Shown: positions 46,134 through 54,709, numbered from the stretch's first letter. The stretch is 64,000 nucleotides of DNA from JABDBE01 sp049585795 (GCA_049585795.1 JBAVAQ010000012.1:156803-220802), one strand, 5' to 3'. Made by a program: numbers and translations. Notes: generated from the sequence alone by a model not told the origin.

Positions 46134-46563
46134 AAAATCCTCCTATGAATTGTTACCGTGGTGTTGGAGTTTTAGTCGGTTAAACTTCAAAGCTTATTCG
46201 AATCACATTCCTGAAGACGGGTTGCCTCCAAATCCGCCTACCGCAGCTCCCAGTTCGTGAAAATGTAGTCCCTGTCCGTTGCAGTGCGGCGTAGCGCGGT
46301 TCCCGATAAACGAATTCCTCCGGGGCACCCCCGTCTACTGTAATAAGTGACAGTTCCCCCTCCACCCGGGGTCTGTTGTACTTGGTCCGACCAGGGGCGC
46401 TGGTGTGAACCACGGCAACTGGATTCAGACTGTCCCGGCAAGGGCTGGAACACGCTTCTTCGTTTCTACGGCCCGCTTGAGCCGCCCTTAAGCAAGACTT
46501 GGCGGTCGAGCGAGATTGATGGGTGAAGTCAAACCAAACGCAATCCCCAGAGAGGAAATGAAA
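46134..46563. other. Divergent intergenic region between alcohol dehydrogenase and sulfatase genes
   Basis: 430 bp holding the two divergent promoters. The dehydrogenase ribosome binding site is clear. No promoter boxes, operator palindrome or small gene stand out. A weak GC-rich stretch near 46,330 has no matching arm. Confidence 0.35.
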
Positions 46564-47991
46564 ATGAAACAGACGTCGCCGAAGGATTCCAGCAAGGTTG
46601 TACCACAGACTCCCACGGCACAAAGCAACAAACCGAATGTCGTCTACTTCCTGGTTGACAATCTCGGCATGGGCGAACTGAGTTCCTACACTGGCGGTGC
46701 TCTGCGCGGAACTACGACGACACGCATCGACGCTTTCGCCCAAGAAGGTATGATGCTGCTTAACTTCGCGCCGGAGACACAATGCACGCCGTCTCGCTCA
46801 GCGTTGATGACCGGGCGGTATTCCATCCGCTCCGGTAATCAGAGTGTCGCGATGGTTGGAAGGGAGAGCGGGCTTGTCCAGTGGGAGCGAACGCTGGGAG
46901 ACGTCTTCTCTGACGCGGGCTACGCCACATCAATCGTTGGCAAATGGCACATTGGCGACTCCGAGGGACGCTGGCCCACCGATCATGGGTTCGACGAGTG
47001 GTATGGAATTCCGCGCTCCTATGACGAGTGTCTATGGGCAGACGATCCCTGGTATGACCCGAAGCGCGATCCGGTCACACACGTACTCGAAAGCCGCAAG
47101 GGACAACCGGTTCAGGAGCTTGAGCAACTGACGGTTGAGGTACGGCGCGACATCGATGTCGAGTACATGAAGCGGGCAAAAGATTTTCTCAAGCGCAGCA
47201 CCGAGGCGGGCAAGCCCTTTTTTCTCTATTTCAACTACTCCATGCTGCATCTGCCGACCATACCTCGCGCAGAGTTCAAGGGCAAAACAGGTCACGGCGA
47301 CTGGGCTGACTCGCTGCTGGAAATGGACACCGATTTTGGAACCCTGCTCGACTATCTCAAGTCACTCGGCGTCGATAACAACACAATCATCGTGTTCTCG
47401 GGCGACAACGGGCCAGAGGAATTGGCTCCGTGGCGCGGCACGGCTGGGTACTTCGACGGGTCGTATTTCACTGGCATGGAGGGTTCGCTGCGCACGCCTG
47501 CAATCGTTCGATACCCCGGTCATGTGCCCGCAGGACAAAAGAGCAATGAGATTGTCCATATCACCGACCTCTTTACGACGCTCGTCCTTTGGGCGGGCCT
47601 GGAAGTTCCGAAAGACCGCGTGATTGATGGTGTTGACCAGCGTGCCTTTTTGGAGGCAAAACAAACGACCTCCAATCGTGAAGGCTTCCTATATTGGATG
47701 GGCGACACGCTTTTCGGAGTCAAGTGGCGAAACTTCAAGATGGTTCTCGTGCTGCAGAAAACGCTGAGCGACCCAGCCCTTCATCTCACGACGCCGCACT
47801 TGATCAACCTTGACACTGATCCCAAGGAACGCGAGCCTTACGACTACCCCTACATTCACACATGGGTTCTCGCTCACACGATGAGGCTCGCGGCGGAGTA
47901 TCAGGGAAGCCTGCGACGCGAACCCCTGATTCCTGTTGGTGCGCCGTTAGATTATGTTCCGAAGCAGAAGCCGTCCTTATCTGCCGCCTAG
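46564..47991 (+). CDS. Sulfatase (arylsulfatase family)
   Basis: Hydrolyses sulfate esters. The ATG at 46564 is preceded by GAGAGG at eight bases; two earlier in-frame starts lack this. The 475-residue product has the formylglycine signature CTPSR at 74-78 (Cys converted by FGE) followed by SALMTGRYSIRSG. GKWHIG and FSGDNGPE supply further active-site residues. The first metal-binding motif reads VDNLGMGE instead of the common xDDLGxGD, with Asn at the second position. The adjacent sulfatase remnant shares this, so it is a subfamily trait. No signal peptide is evident, so it may be cytosolic. No FGE gene is in the window. Confidence 0.93.
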   Translation: MKQTSPKDSSKVVPQTPTAQSNKPNVVYFLVDNLGMGELSSYTGGALRGTTTTRIDAFAQEGMMLLNFAPETQCTPSRSALMTGRYSIRSGNQSVAMVGRESGLVQWERTLGDVFSDAGYATSIVGKWHIGDSEGRWPTDHGFDEWYGIPRSYDECLWADDPWYDPKRDPVTHVLESRKGQPVQELEQLTVEVRRDIDVEYMKRAKDFLKRSTEAGKPFFLYFNYSMLHLPTIPRAEFKGKTGHGDWADSLLEMDTDFGTLLDYLKSLGVDNNTIIVFSGDNGPEELAPWRGTAGYFDGSYFTGMEGSLRTPAIVRYPGHVPAGQKSNEIVHITDLFTTLVLWAGLEVPKDRVIDGVDQRAFLEAKQTTSNREGFLYWMGDTLFGVKWRNFKMVLVLQKTLSDPALHLTTPHLINLDTDPKEREPYDYPYIHTWVLAHTMRLAAEYQGSLRREPLIPVGAPLDYVPKQKPSLSAA

Positions 47992-48010
47992 TAAAAAGGA
48001 GGAAAGATAA

Positions 48011-48237
48011 ATGACAACGCAAAAAGGAACCGCATTTCGACCGAACATCGTTTTCATACTTTGCGACAACGTCGGCTGGGGTGATTTTTCGTGCTAGGAA
48101 ATCGGCCTCGCGAAACTCAACCACAAACGCACCATCATCATTCACATCCGACTGCCGAGGAGACGCGCAAGTGGGAGGCATGGAAGAAGCGTCAGGATGA
48201 CTATTACGCCGCGCACCCAGAAGTGCCACGTCCATAA
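48011..48237 (+). pseudogene. Remnant of a second sulfatase gene
   Basis: ATG at 48011, behind AGGAGGAAAG, opens a frame reading TTQKGTAFRPNIVFILCDN then VGWGDFSC, an unmistakable sulfatase N-terminus, and then hits TAG at 48095. A second frame, shifted, runs from 48091 to a TAA at 48237. It encodes a hydrophilic tail (EETRKWEAWKKRQDDYYAAH, then PEVPRP) that could be the C-terminus of the same or another lost gene. The roughly 450 residues between are missing. It sits 19 bp behind the intact sulfatase, so a tandem sulfatase pair was probably reduced by deletion. Confidence 0.75.
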
Positions 48238-48328
48238 AGCCGACATCTCCGATGGTTCAATGTGCCAATAGTGCACTGCACATGGTCGTTACTACGCGGT
48301 CTGACCAACCGCAGAAAAGCGGGACTCA

Positions 48329-48661
48329 TTGAATGCAACACGACTTGAACGCGCCCAAGCACGAATGCGCAGGCGCCGGCAACCAGAAGCATCTAGGCCG
48401 GCCATCCCGAACGTTGCTCCAGGCGAATCGACCTCAGCGGCAAGCCTCCCCGAACTGGCGGAATACTTCACACCTGCGGAAGTCTCGAAGAGGCTGAAGA
48501 TTTCCACCAAGCAGGTCATCCGCTTTTTCGAAGGTCGGGCGGGTGTGCTCAATCTCGGCGGCGAACGCAGACCGACTCGGACGGACAAGCGCAGCAAGTA
48601 TTCTATTCTGCGCATCTCTTATCTTGCGCTCATGCAGTTCCTTGCGGAGCACCAAGCGTGA
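48329..48661 (+). CDS. Helix-turn-helix DNA-binding protein, excisionase-like
   Basis: The 110-residue frame starts at a TTG; an ATG at 48365 is the alternative. The basic N-terminus (RMRRRRQPEASR) precedes a MerR/excisionase-type helix-turn-helix: LAEYFTPAEVSKRLKISTKQ, then VIRFFEG, then a wing around GGERRPTRTDKRSKYSILRI. Such proteins often act as excisionases or small regulators in mobile regions. It stands alone between a sulfatase remnant and decayed redox genes. The function is not known. Confidence 0.6.
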   Translation: MNATRLERAQARMRRRRQPEASRPAIPNVAPGESTSAASLPELAEYFTPAEVSKRLKISTKQVIRFFEGRAGVLNLGGERRPTRTDKRSKYSILRISYLALMQFLAEHQA

Positions 48662-48852
48662 ACGAGGGGTATACGTTGGCAGTTTGCTGTTTCGGCTGAA
48701 GCGTAAGAACAAAGAAATGGCACGGGTGTGTTGAGTCCCGGCACGAAGGGGCTAAAGCACGAAATTGGGAGATCAATGTCGATGCGCGCGTCTTCACCGT
48801 CCCTTTGTGGCGCACAGAAGCGTACCGGAGCTTCAGGCCCGGCCCTTTATAC

Positions 48853-49599
48853 CTATTTGGCCTTAAATGTGAAATCGGCGGCTCCGGGCCTCCCGACCGC
48901 AACCGTCACTTTTTGCGTTTGAGTGCCGTACTCTTCCTGCCATGCGGTCACGGTGTAGTTCCCGGGCGGCACGTTTTCGATCGTGTAGTTACCGTCACTA
49001 TCCGTGGTAGCGTAGGGCCCTTTAATGACAACGAACCAACCGTGCATCCACGGATGGAGGTTGCACTGTACCGGAATCGCGACCTCCTCAGCCTTCCAGC
49101 TTTTCTCGATCGGCGGAGCACCGGGCGGCTGAGACAGATTCCAAGGGATATTGCCGGTCATCGGGTTGGGATTCGGGTGAATGTTGTGAGATGTCTGATC
49201 GCTGTTCGTCACTTTGAAATTCTGGTTCACATCCACTGCCAAGACGTGCGGCAAATACACGCAGCCTTTTTGATCGAATACCGGCACAGAAGCGGGTGCC
49301 TGAGTGAGAGCACTTGCGGTCAATCCCTCAGAAATATAGAGAACTACATTCTCCAAGCCGCCACCCTGACCGACTACCACAGTTTCCAGATGCGCCGGAT
49401 CGTTGGCGTGTGCTTTGGCGCAGACGGGGTCTTTGGACATGTCGATGCCCCTCATGTGCGGGGCATCGCCATTAAGCTTAACGGTTCCGGTGATCTTGCC
49501 TTCTCCAGCAGCGCTGACTTTTGAGTCGAAAGTGAGTGCCGCACAGCAAAATAGAACGACGGCGAACGATATGGCCGCGATTGTGAAACGATTGGTCAT
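48853..49599 (-). CDS. Exported cupredoxin-like protein with carboxypeptidase-regulatory-like domain
   Basis: The ATG at 49599 has TAAGGAG about nine bases upstream and begins a signal peptide (MTNRFTIAAISFAVVLFCCA), giving 248 residues. The upstream frame to 49872 is not used. A plastocyanin-like region has SHNIHPNPN and VQCNLHPWMHGW, giving His, Cys, His and Met as possible copper ligands. It is followed by a carboxypeptidase-regulatory-like beta sandwich (TTDSDGNYTIENVPPGNYTV, then TAWQEEYG). Such fused proteins are common in Acidobacteriota and Planctomycetota. Copper binding is inferred. It follows a broken haem-binding gene on the same strand. Confidence 0.82.
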   Translation of the reverse strand: MTNRFTIAAISFAVVLFCCAALTFDSKVSAAGEGKITGTVKLNGDAPHMRGIDMSKDPVCAKAHANDPAHLETVVVGQGGGLENVVLYISEGLTASALTQAPASVPVFDQKGCVYLPHVLAVDVNQNFKVTNSDQTSHNIHPNPNPMTGNIPWNLSQPPGAPPIEKSWKAEEVAIPVQCNLHPWMHGWFVVIKGPYATTDSDGNYTIENVPPGNYTVTAWQEEYGTQTQKVTVAVGRPGAADFTFKAK

Positions 49600-49781
49600 T
49601 GAAACGCGCTCCTTAAAGAACCTGCGAACATGAATCTGGTCAGAATGCATTAGAGCCTCCATCGCTGTCCTCTCGATCGAGAAGGAAGCGATATTCAATT
49701 TTCGCGGCTGCTGCCATCTCCAAATCACTTCGCAGACTGCTGCGTGAGGCGGTTCATTATCTGATGTGCAACCGCTGCATT

Positions 49782-50058
49782 TCAGTCTGAAATGCTCGCA
49801 AGAGAGATGCCAAATCGCGATCGGAACGCACCCTCCGGGAGTATATGGACCGGTGCAACATGGCTGTACCAAGGCCAGTCAGTGTGATTGGAGTGGCAGT
49901 TCCCACAAGCCCGCACCAATACCCGCGTAGCGTCCGAATTGGAGAGAAGCGGCGGTCGCCGATCTCTCGGCTCGATGCCTGCGCGTTGCTCGGTCACCAC
50001 TTGGTCCCACAATCACGGCCGCGGCCACCAACCCGACAATAGATTTTAGCGTCCTCAT
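49782..50058 (-). pseudogene. Frameshifted haem-binding domain protein
   Basis: From ATG 50058 the frame reads MRTLKSIVGLVAAAVIVG, a signal anchor. Continuing needs a shift near 50,015. The second frame then carries VLVRACGNCHSNHTDWPWYS then HVAPV, the CxxCH haem motif and WPWYS signature of the Haem_bd family. The family's C-terminal half is replaced by an unrelated tail ending at 49782. Both the shift and the missing half argue for a dead gene. Confidence 0.7.
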
Positions 50059-50421
50059 CCTTGAGTTATGCTCGTGCCCTCGAACCGATTAAGCTTGTCG
50101 CAATTTTGAGCCCTGCGGGAAGCATGAGTTCCTTCGATTCACGGGATGAGATTAACGATTCCTGCTGCGAAGAGGGCAAGCCTCACGAACCGCCCGGAAT
50201 CGTCTTTACCGCTGAGACGGATCTGTAAATCGTTGATTTTCGAACCACACGATTCTTCTCAAAACGTCAGTATGTCGACAGCCTCGCCAAAATTGTCGCT
50301 ATTTCGACATCATGCGATTTCGGGGAGTTCCCCGAGTGGTGTATTCACGCGATTACGGTGAACGCCCTGATGGGGTTCGTGGCCTCAAAAATGCTTGCGC
50401 TGCGGACTGGAGGTGCACCGA

Positions 50422-50556
50422 GTGGGTACGAGAATCGTAGAGTGCACCATCGTCACAATCCAAGTCATCAGTTGCGTGGCAACCATCATAGTTGCGGCGC
50501 TGATCTTAACGATGGTGGGGGCAAGCATTTACGGGATTCTTGTCGCTGTGCACTGA
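50422..50556 (+). CDS. Candidate 44-residue membrane protein
   Basis: GTG at 50422 follows GGAGGTG at a spacing of six bases. The product is VGTRIVECTIVTIQV, then ISCVATIIVAALILTMVGAS, then IYGILVAVH. A single hydrophobic helix of over 20 residues fills most of it. It has no recognisable homologue by eye. The good ribosome binding site and the clean hydrophobic helix argue for a real small protein; the absence of a visible promoter argues for caution. Confidence 0.4.
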   Translation: MGTRIVECTIVTIQVISCVATIIVAALILTMVGASIYGILVAVH

Positions 50557-50561
50557 ATGAC

Positions 50562-50717
50562 TTATCGAATTGAAGATTGTGACTTCCTGACGGCCCTAAC
50601 GTACAGGCCAATCGGCGCGGTTATAACTAAGATGTTAATGATGTCTGAGTAATACAGTAAAACTCCTCTTGCAATCGCTGATTGTTTTGGATTATGTTCC
50701 GGCTTGTTTTTCTTCAT
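50562..50717 (-). CDS. Candidate 51-residue membrane-associated small protein
   Basis: ATG at 50717 opens MKKNKPEHNPKQSAIARGVL, then LYYSDIINILVITAPIGLYV, then RAVRKSQSSIR. The layout is charged N-terminus, hydrophobic segment, basic end, as in single-span small membrane proteins with the C-terminus inside. No clear Shine-Dalgarno is present. It converges with the 44-residue candidate, six bases between stops. Its composition looks coding, but the evidence is limited. Confidence 0.35.
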   Translation of the reverse strand: MKKNKPEHNPKQSAIARGVLLYYSDIINILVITAPIGLYVRAVRKSQSSIR

Positions 50718-51012
50718 TGTGCAAACTGGTTCTGTTAGTCCAGTGGCACCTGTTTACATGTTGGCCGGGTGGAAGTTGTCGTTGTGCGGATCTACTTGTC
50801 CTCGACCACCCGCTTTCTCCAAACAACTGAAAGGTTGAACTCCAACCAAAGGAGGAACAACCTCGCTCCCAGGAGCGTTCCGCCGACCCAGCGGACCGGG
50901 CCAATCGTGTACCCACGAGAAATCGTGCGTGGAACAACCGTGGTATCTGGCGTGCTCTTAGCTGAGCACCACGAAACACTTCGATCATGAAAGTAAAAGT
51001 AAAGGAGGAAAC

Positions 51013-51936
51013 GTGAGCCGCATGAAACTTTCCGAAACATTCTCACTGCTTTGGACAGCGGGCTTGATTGCGCTTGCCATTCTGACGGTAGCGCCCAGTG
51101 TGTCAGCACAGGCGATTCCGCCACCGCCAATAATTGATTTTTCACTTCCGTCTGGCTTCCAGATTCCGCCGTCTGATTCACGATGCATACTGAAAGGCCA
51201 CAGACTTGACCTTCAATGCATCATTGCGAACGATCCAGACGCCATTAGAATTCGGGCGGAAGAGGCCATGCTCGAAGCCCAGGCTCTGAAGGCGGCAATG
51301 TCTGGGAAACTGGATCCCTACCACCAAGTCGAGGATCTGGGCAAGCTTGAGATCTTCGACCCCAACATGTCTGTGAACAAGAACCTCGCCTGCAGCTATT
51401 GCCATGACCCGATGACGGGTTATGGAAACGGCGTATCGATCCTGAGCGTATACACGGGCGGATCGAACCCGGGATCGGTTCCCATCACCGTCCACGGAGC
51501 CTATCCGAATAACCGGATTGCGAAACGAAATCCGCAGAGCTACGTTTACGCAACCTACTTCCCGCCTCTCCACTACAACCTAAGCCAAGCCGATTTCTAC
51601 GGGGGCAACTTCTGGGACGGCCGCGCGACAGGATACAGACTGCAGAATTCCGCGGCGGAGCAGGGGCAAGACCCACCCTCGGATACCCAAGAAATGGCCA
51701 ATCCGGATCCCGGTTGCGTAGTGTGGAAGCTCTCGCTGAGCAAATACAAGTTTTTCTTTGAGCAGGTTTTCGGCGTCGGCTCGCTGGAAATTAATTGGCC
51801 TTCCGACGTCGCCAAGATCTGCAGCATCCCGAAAGGGGCTGCTATCCTGCATGGAAACCCGACCCCGCTTAAGCTCAGCGCCAAAGACCGTACTCTTGCT
51901 ACGAAGGACTTCGATGAGTGGGGCCACACAGTTTAG
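51013..51936 (+). pseudogene. Cytochrome c peroxidase/MauG-like protein, C-terminus lost at the integrase junction
   Basis: GTG at 51013 follows AAAGGAGG, a strong ribosome binding site. A signal peptide (1-33) and the first haem motif CSYCH (127-131) are present. YGGNFWDGRATG and a block ending DFDEWGHTV follow, typical of di-haem peroxidase-family proteins. The family continues for well over 100 residues with a second CxxCH, which is absent. The frame stops at 51936, and that stop overlaps the stop codon of the integrase gene on the other strand. The gene was therefore probably cut by insertion of the integrase-bearing element. The truncated product may still bind one haem but should lack peroxidase activity. 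Confidence 0.8.
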
Positions 51937-53060
51937 TCGCCCATCGCGGCCAGCGCATTCTCGGCCGCCTTATCCAACATATCCTGCTGCTTAGTCGTAA
52001 AGTGAGCGTAATACTTTTCAGTCACAGTGATTGACGAATGTCCCAGCGCCTTGCTGAGCAATCGAATGTCGCCACCGGCTTCCAAAAAAGTCGCGGCGTA
52101 TGTGTGCCGCAGGTCATGGGACGTATGCTCGACACCCGCCTTATTGAACACCTTCCGATACAACTTCTGAAAGTACGAAGGCGCATCCTCGGGAAGAGTG
52201 TTGCCCGACGCGAAAAAATACTTAGGGTTGCCGTTCTTCACCTTCAGCAGCAATTGGCCCAGTTCTTCCGTGATGGGATTGTTGACGGAAGTTCCGGTCT
52301 TCTGACGGCTCGTCTTGACGCGGAATCGGCCTGCTTCTTTCGTGAGTTCGTCTTTAGACAATCCAACGGCATCGACAATAGCAAACCCAGCCTCGCGCTG
52401 CAATCTCATACACGCCTTCACTCGCTCCCGGCTCTCAGGAGTCATCGGAACTTCGTCCACCGCCTTCATGATTCGAGCGTAGATCTTAGGATGGATGATG
52501 CGCTTCTCGGAGACCCGCAGGTCGTTCGTGTCCAATTTCACGGACTTCCATGATGAGATCGGATTTCTTGAGATGTACTCGTGATTGACAGAGAATCGGA
52601 AGAAGTTGCGGACCTTCTCCTGCCTACCGCGCTTCGCAGCCGGAGACTTCAGGGTCCACGTGTGCTGCCATTCGGTGACGACTGACAACGTGATGTCCTT
52701 CAGGAGTTTAATGCCTCGGCCTGCGCAGAAGTCCTTCAGCAGCGTGAGCACAGCTTCATGGCGATACAGCGTGTCAGCTGCGACCGGGTCGGAGCCCTTC
52801 TCTTTGTCGGTCAAGAACGCTTCGATGACATCAGCGAACCCGGTGGCGCGAGTACTGTGAATGTTGTTCCCGGAAGCTTCAGCTTGCTCCAACTTCCGTG
52901 CCTTGCGTTCCGCTGCATCCCAACTGCGCTCTTTGGAAGACCAGCGTTTTTGCTTGCCATCTCGGTTGGTTTGAAACCATACCGGGCAATGGCAACGCTT
53001 GTGTTGGGGTTGGTCTTTATGCGGGCAATCGGCGACGTGCCTCTTGCACAGTGCAATCAT
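51933..53060 (-). CDS. Tyrosine recombinase (phage/island-type integrase)
   Basis: ATG at 53060 has AGAGGAG seven bases upstream, giving 375 residues; a TTG at 53096 is less likely. A Cys/His-rich N-terminus (CKRHVADCPHKDQPQHKRCHC) may bind zinc. An SAM-like core-binding domain (about 72-175) follows. The catalytic domain has HDLRHTY (His315, Arg318), GHSSITVTEKYYAH (His341, Tyr350 or 351) and a beta-hairpin Lys near 250-254. At the place of the first catalytic arginine the sequence reads GFAIVDAVGL, with Ala227 where Arg is expected. The start lies close to a tRNA-Phe fragment at 53161-53205, its likely attachment site. Its end coincides with the break in the peroxidase gene. Confidence 0.9.
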   Translation of the reverse strand: MIALCKRHVADCPHKDQPQHKRCHCPVWFQTNRDGKQKRWSSKERSWDAAERKARKLEQAEASGNNIHSTRATGFADVIEAFLTDKEKGSDPVAADTLYRHEAVLTLLKDFCAGRGIKLLKDITLSVVTEWQHTWTLKSPAAKRGRQEKVRNFFRFSVNHEYISRNPISSWKSVKLDTNDLRVSEKRIIHPKIYARIMKAVDEVPMTPESRERVKACMRLQREAGFAIVDAVGLSKDELTKEAGRFRVKTSRQKTGTSVNNPITEELGQLLLKVKNGNPKYFFASGNTLPEDAPSYFQKLYRKVFNKAGVEHTSHDLRHTYAATFLEAGGDIRLLSKALGHSSITVTEKYYAHFTTKQQDMLDKAAENALAAMGD

Positions 53061-53160
53061 TTCAGGCTCCTCTTTGGGGGAGGCAACCTGAATCAACAGT
53101 ACATTCCCAGCACAAATCAGTCAATGGTTATGTAAATTATTGATTAATATACTATATTTA

Positions 53161-53205
53161 TGGTGGCCAGGGACGGAGTTGAACCGCCGACGCCAGCCTT
53201 TTCAG
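53161..53205 (-). other. tRNA-Phe 3' fragment, attachment-site core
   Basis: Read on the minus strand, the segment starts with the anticodon loop CTGAAAA (anticodon GAA). The 3' half of the anticodon stem GGCTG and variable loop GCGTC follow. A complete T arm (GGCGG, TTCAACT, CCGTC) and CCTGGCC-A-CCA complete the 3' end. The upstream half of a tRNA is missing. A perfect 3' tRNA end next to an integrase is the hallmark of an att site left by tRNA-targeted integration. Confidence 0.8.
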
Positions 53206-53865
53206 AGTGTGTATAACCAGTGTTTTTAAGAACTTACAAGGACACGTGGGACTGCCAAGTACTTGTAAGTAGCTGCAAGACGCGTTGAGTGCGGACTGGA
53301 ACTGCGGACCAGTAATCGGGATCATCCTGCATGAGAAAAACAGCTTTTAGCAGGAGCGATCGACCGTTCAGTTTCTTCCATAGTACAAGGGATCGCACCT
53401 GCTTCTTCCAATGCCCATTCTGTGCCTTCCGTCCGAACTGCGCCGAAAATTTTTTCGATACCTTATTTCCTGCTGTAGGTTCCTTACATACATAGAAGGG
53501 AAAATCCCGCGGGGATCAATGGAACCGCCTCGTTAAGGAGGCGGTCGGTTGAGTGCGCCCATTGCTCTGTTCCCGTGGATTCCCTAAACGTACCTAAAAG
53601 CCCTTCTAGGCGCTTTAGGCACTTTAAGCAGTTGTTGAGAAGTTGTTTCGAAGTTGACAAGAAAAGATTCTTTGAAAGGCAGCAACAAAATGCGTCTTGT
53701 ACGGTTTTTATACGAATATGTTCTCGTCCGTCCATGACGCGAAGACTAACGCCAGCCGAGTAGTGAATGGACTCGAAATCTGTCGAACGAAGTCGGACAC
53801 GACAGCCGACCTTCCGACGACGACATGATTTCAGCCCGGTCTCGACTCTCGCTGTAGGGGGTTTT
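53206..53865. other. Non-coding stretch between att site and excisionase-like gene
   Basis: 660 bp without a convincing gene. An inverted repeat ACTTACAAG (53232-53240) and CTTGTAAGT (53262-53270) lies 27 bp from the tRNA fragment. A hairpin ACCGCCTC/GAGGCGGT with a six-base loop lies at 53524-53545. TTGACA occurs at 53654 without a clear -10 partner. Confidence 0.45.
53232..53270. promoter_or_regulatory. Inverted repeat next to the att core
   Basis: Perfect 9-bp arms ACTTACAAG and CTTGTAAGT with a 21-base spacer. Position beside the tRNA fragment suggests a binding site for integrase arms or for an excisionase; this is inference from location only. Confidence 0.35.
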
Positions 53866-54090
53866 ATGAGCGAGATACACGAAGCAACTCCAGTCAGCCA
53901 GCCTTTCCCTCATTTCGAGCGTTTTCTCGATTCGCGCCAGGCGGCAGCCTTGCTGCAAATCCATCCCAATACACTCCAACGTCTCGCGCGTAAGGGCGAG
54001 ATACGCGCGATGCGGGTCGGAAAATTGTGGCGCTTCCGCGCATCTGATCTGCACGCGTGGGTGGATCTGCGGTTAAAGTTAGCCAGCTAA
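53866..54090 (+). CDS. Excisionase-family HTH protein
   Basis: ATG at 53866 follows TAGGGGG at about five bases, giving 74 residues; the frame extends upstream to 53767 without support. The fold is the HTH_17/Xis type: RFLDSRQAAALLQIHPNTLQ, then RLARKGEIRAMRVGKLWRFR, then ASDLHAWV. Such proteins act as recombination directionality factors or as small regulators. It lies about 660 bp from the tRNA-Phe att fragment on the side away from the integrase. It could belong to the same or a neighbouring element. Confidence 0.75.
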   Translation: MSEIHEATPVSQPFPHFERFLDSRQAAALLQIHPNTLQRLARKGEIRAMRVGKLWRFRASDLHAWVDLRLKLAS

Positions 54091-54436
54091 GGGTCGTTAA
54101 CCCGTCGATATTTTCTTTTGCGCTTCGCCCGCGCCACGTAAGCCATGAGCTTTCCGTGTGCCAGGCGGCCACTCAAGGTTGGCGAACGGGAAGGGATGAA
54201 CAGAGTCCTTCAAACTTCGTCTGGAATCCTGCGAGACATTGTTCGCAGAATCGCCGCAGCATTCCATCCTCCGCTAGTTCGGAATCAGGGCATTGGGCGT
54301 AGTGGACCCAGAGTTGATTGAGGTTCGACAGCAGCTTAAGGAAGTAGCCGCCTGAGTGCGGGCTGCGGGCTCCGATTCCTGTTCCCGCTCATCGAACCGG
54401 ACAGGCAGAATTCCCGCTTCCGGCTCTCGGAACGGA

Positions 54437-54475
54437 CACACGCCTCCTGGGTTAATGTTAATAAGGAGGCGTGTG
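54437..54475. terminator. 12-bp perfect hairpin
   Basis: CACACGCCTCCT (54437-54448) pairs with AGGAGGCGTGTG (54464-54475) across a 15-base AT-rich loop. No T-run follows. It may end the excisionase transcript, or be an operator or repeat. The right arm contains AGGAGG but no frame starts after it. Confidence 0.45.
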
Positions 54476-54709
54476 ACGCCATCTGCAACTTCTGAACAGG
54501 GCCCGGCCGGTCTCTCGCGAGTTGCCAGTCGATCCCTACCCCACGATCACCGCTGGGGCTTCCCGTGTTGCGTCTGGGCAGAGTGAACTATGCCAAAGAT
54601 TGATAATGTTTCCGGCATGGTGACAGGCCGACACCGACCGCATCCACGGCACTGGCAGGCTGTCTGCGGGTTGGTCGGGATTCGACCCTAGCTTTCATGA
54701 AGAGGAAAC

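Larger units (their letters stand above)
50059..51012. other. Gene-poor stretch upstream of the cytochrome c peroxidase gene
   Basis: About 950 bp with no gene longer than 60 residues that I trust. Two short convergent frames with hydrophobic segments (50422-50556 plus, 50562-50717 minus) are listed separately. The rest, about 50,060-50,420 and 50,720-51,000, shows no structure I can support apart from the strong ribosome binding site at its right end. Confidence 0.4.
51933..53205. mobile_element. Integrase-att module, remnant of an integrative element
   Basis: The module consists of an integrase gene, a 65-100 bp AT-rich segment (about 53,100-53,160) and a 45-bp tRNA-Phe 3' fragment. The integrase side abuts a broken host gene. 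The other boundary of the element is not visible, and the intact tRNA-Phe gene is not in the window. Extent beyond this module is unknown. Confidence 0.6.

Noticed and set aside
46180..46782. 200-residue minus-strand frame across the sulfatase start
   Set aside because: Antisense to the sulfatase N-terminus and to non-coding DNA, without any motif.
53575..53763. 62-residue basic frame between the att site and the excisionase-like gene
   Set aside because: No ribosome binding site and random-looking basic composition.
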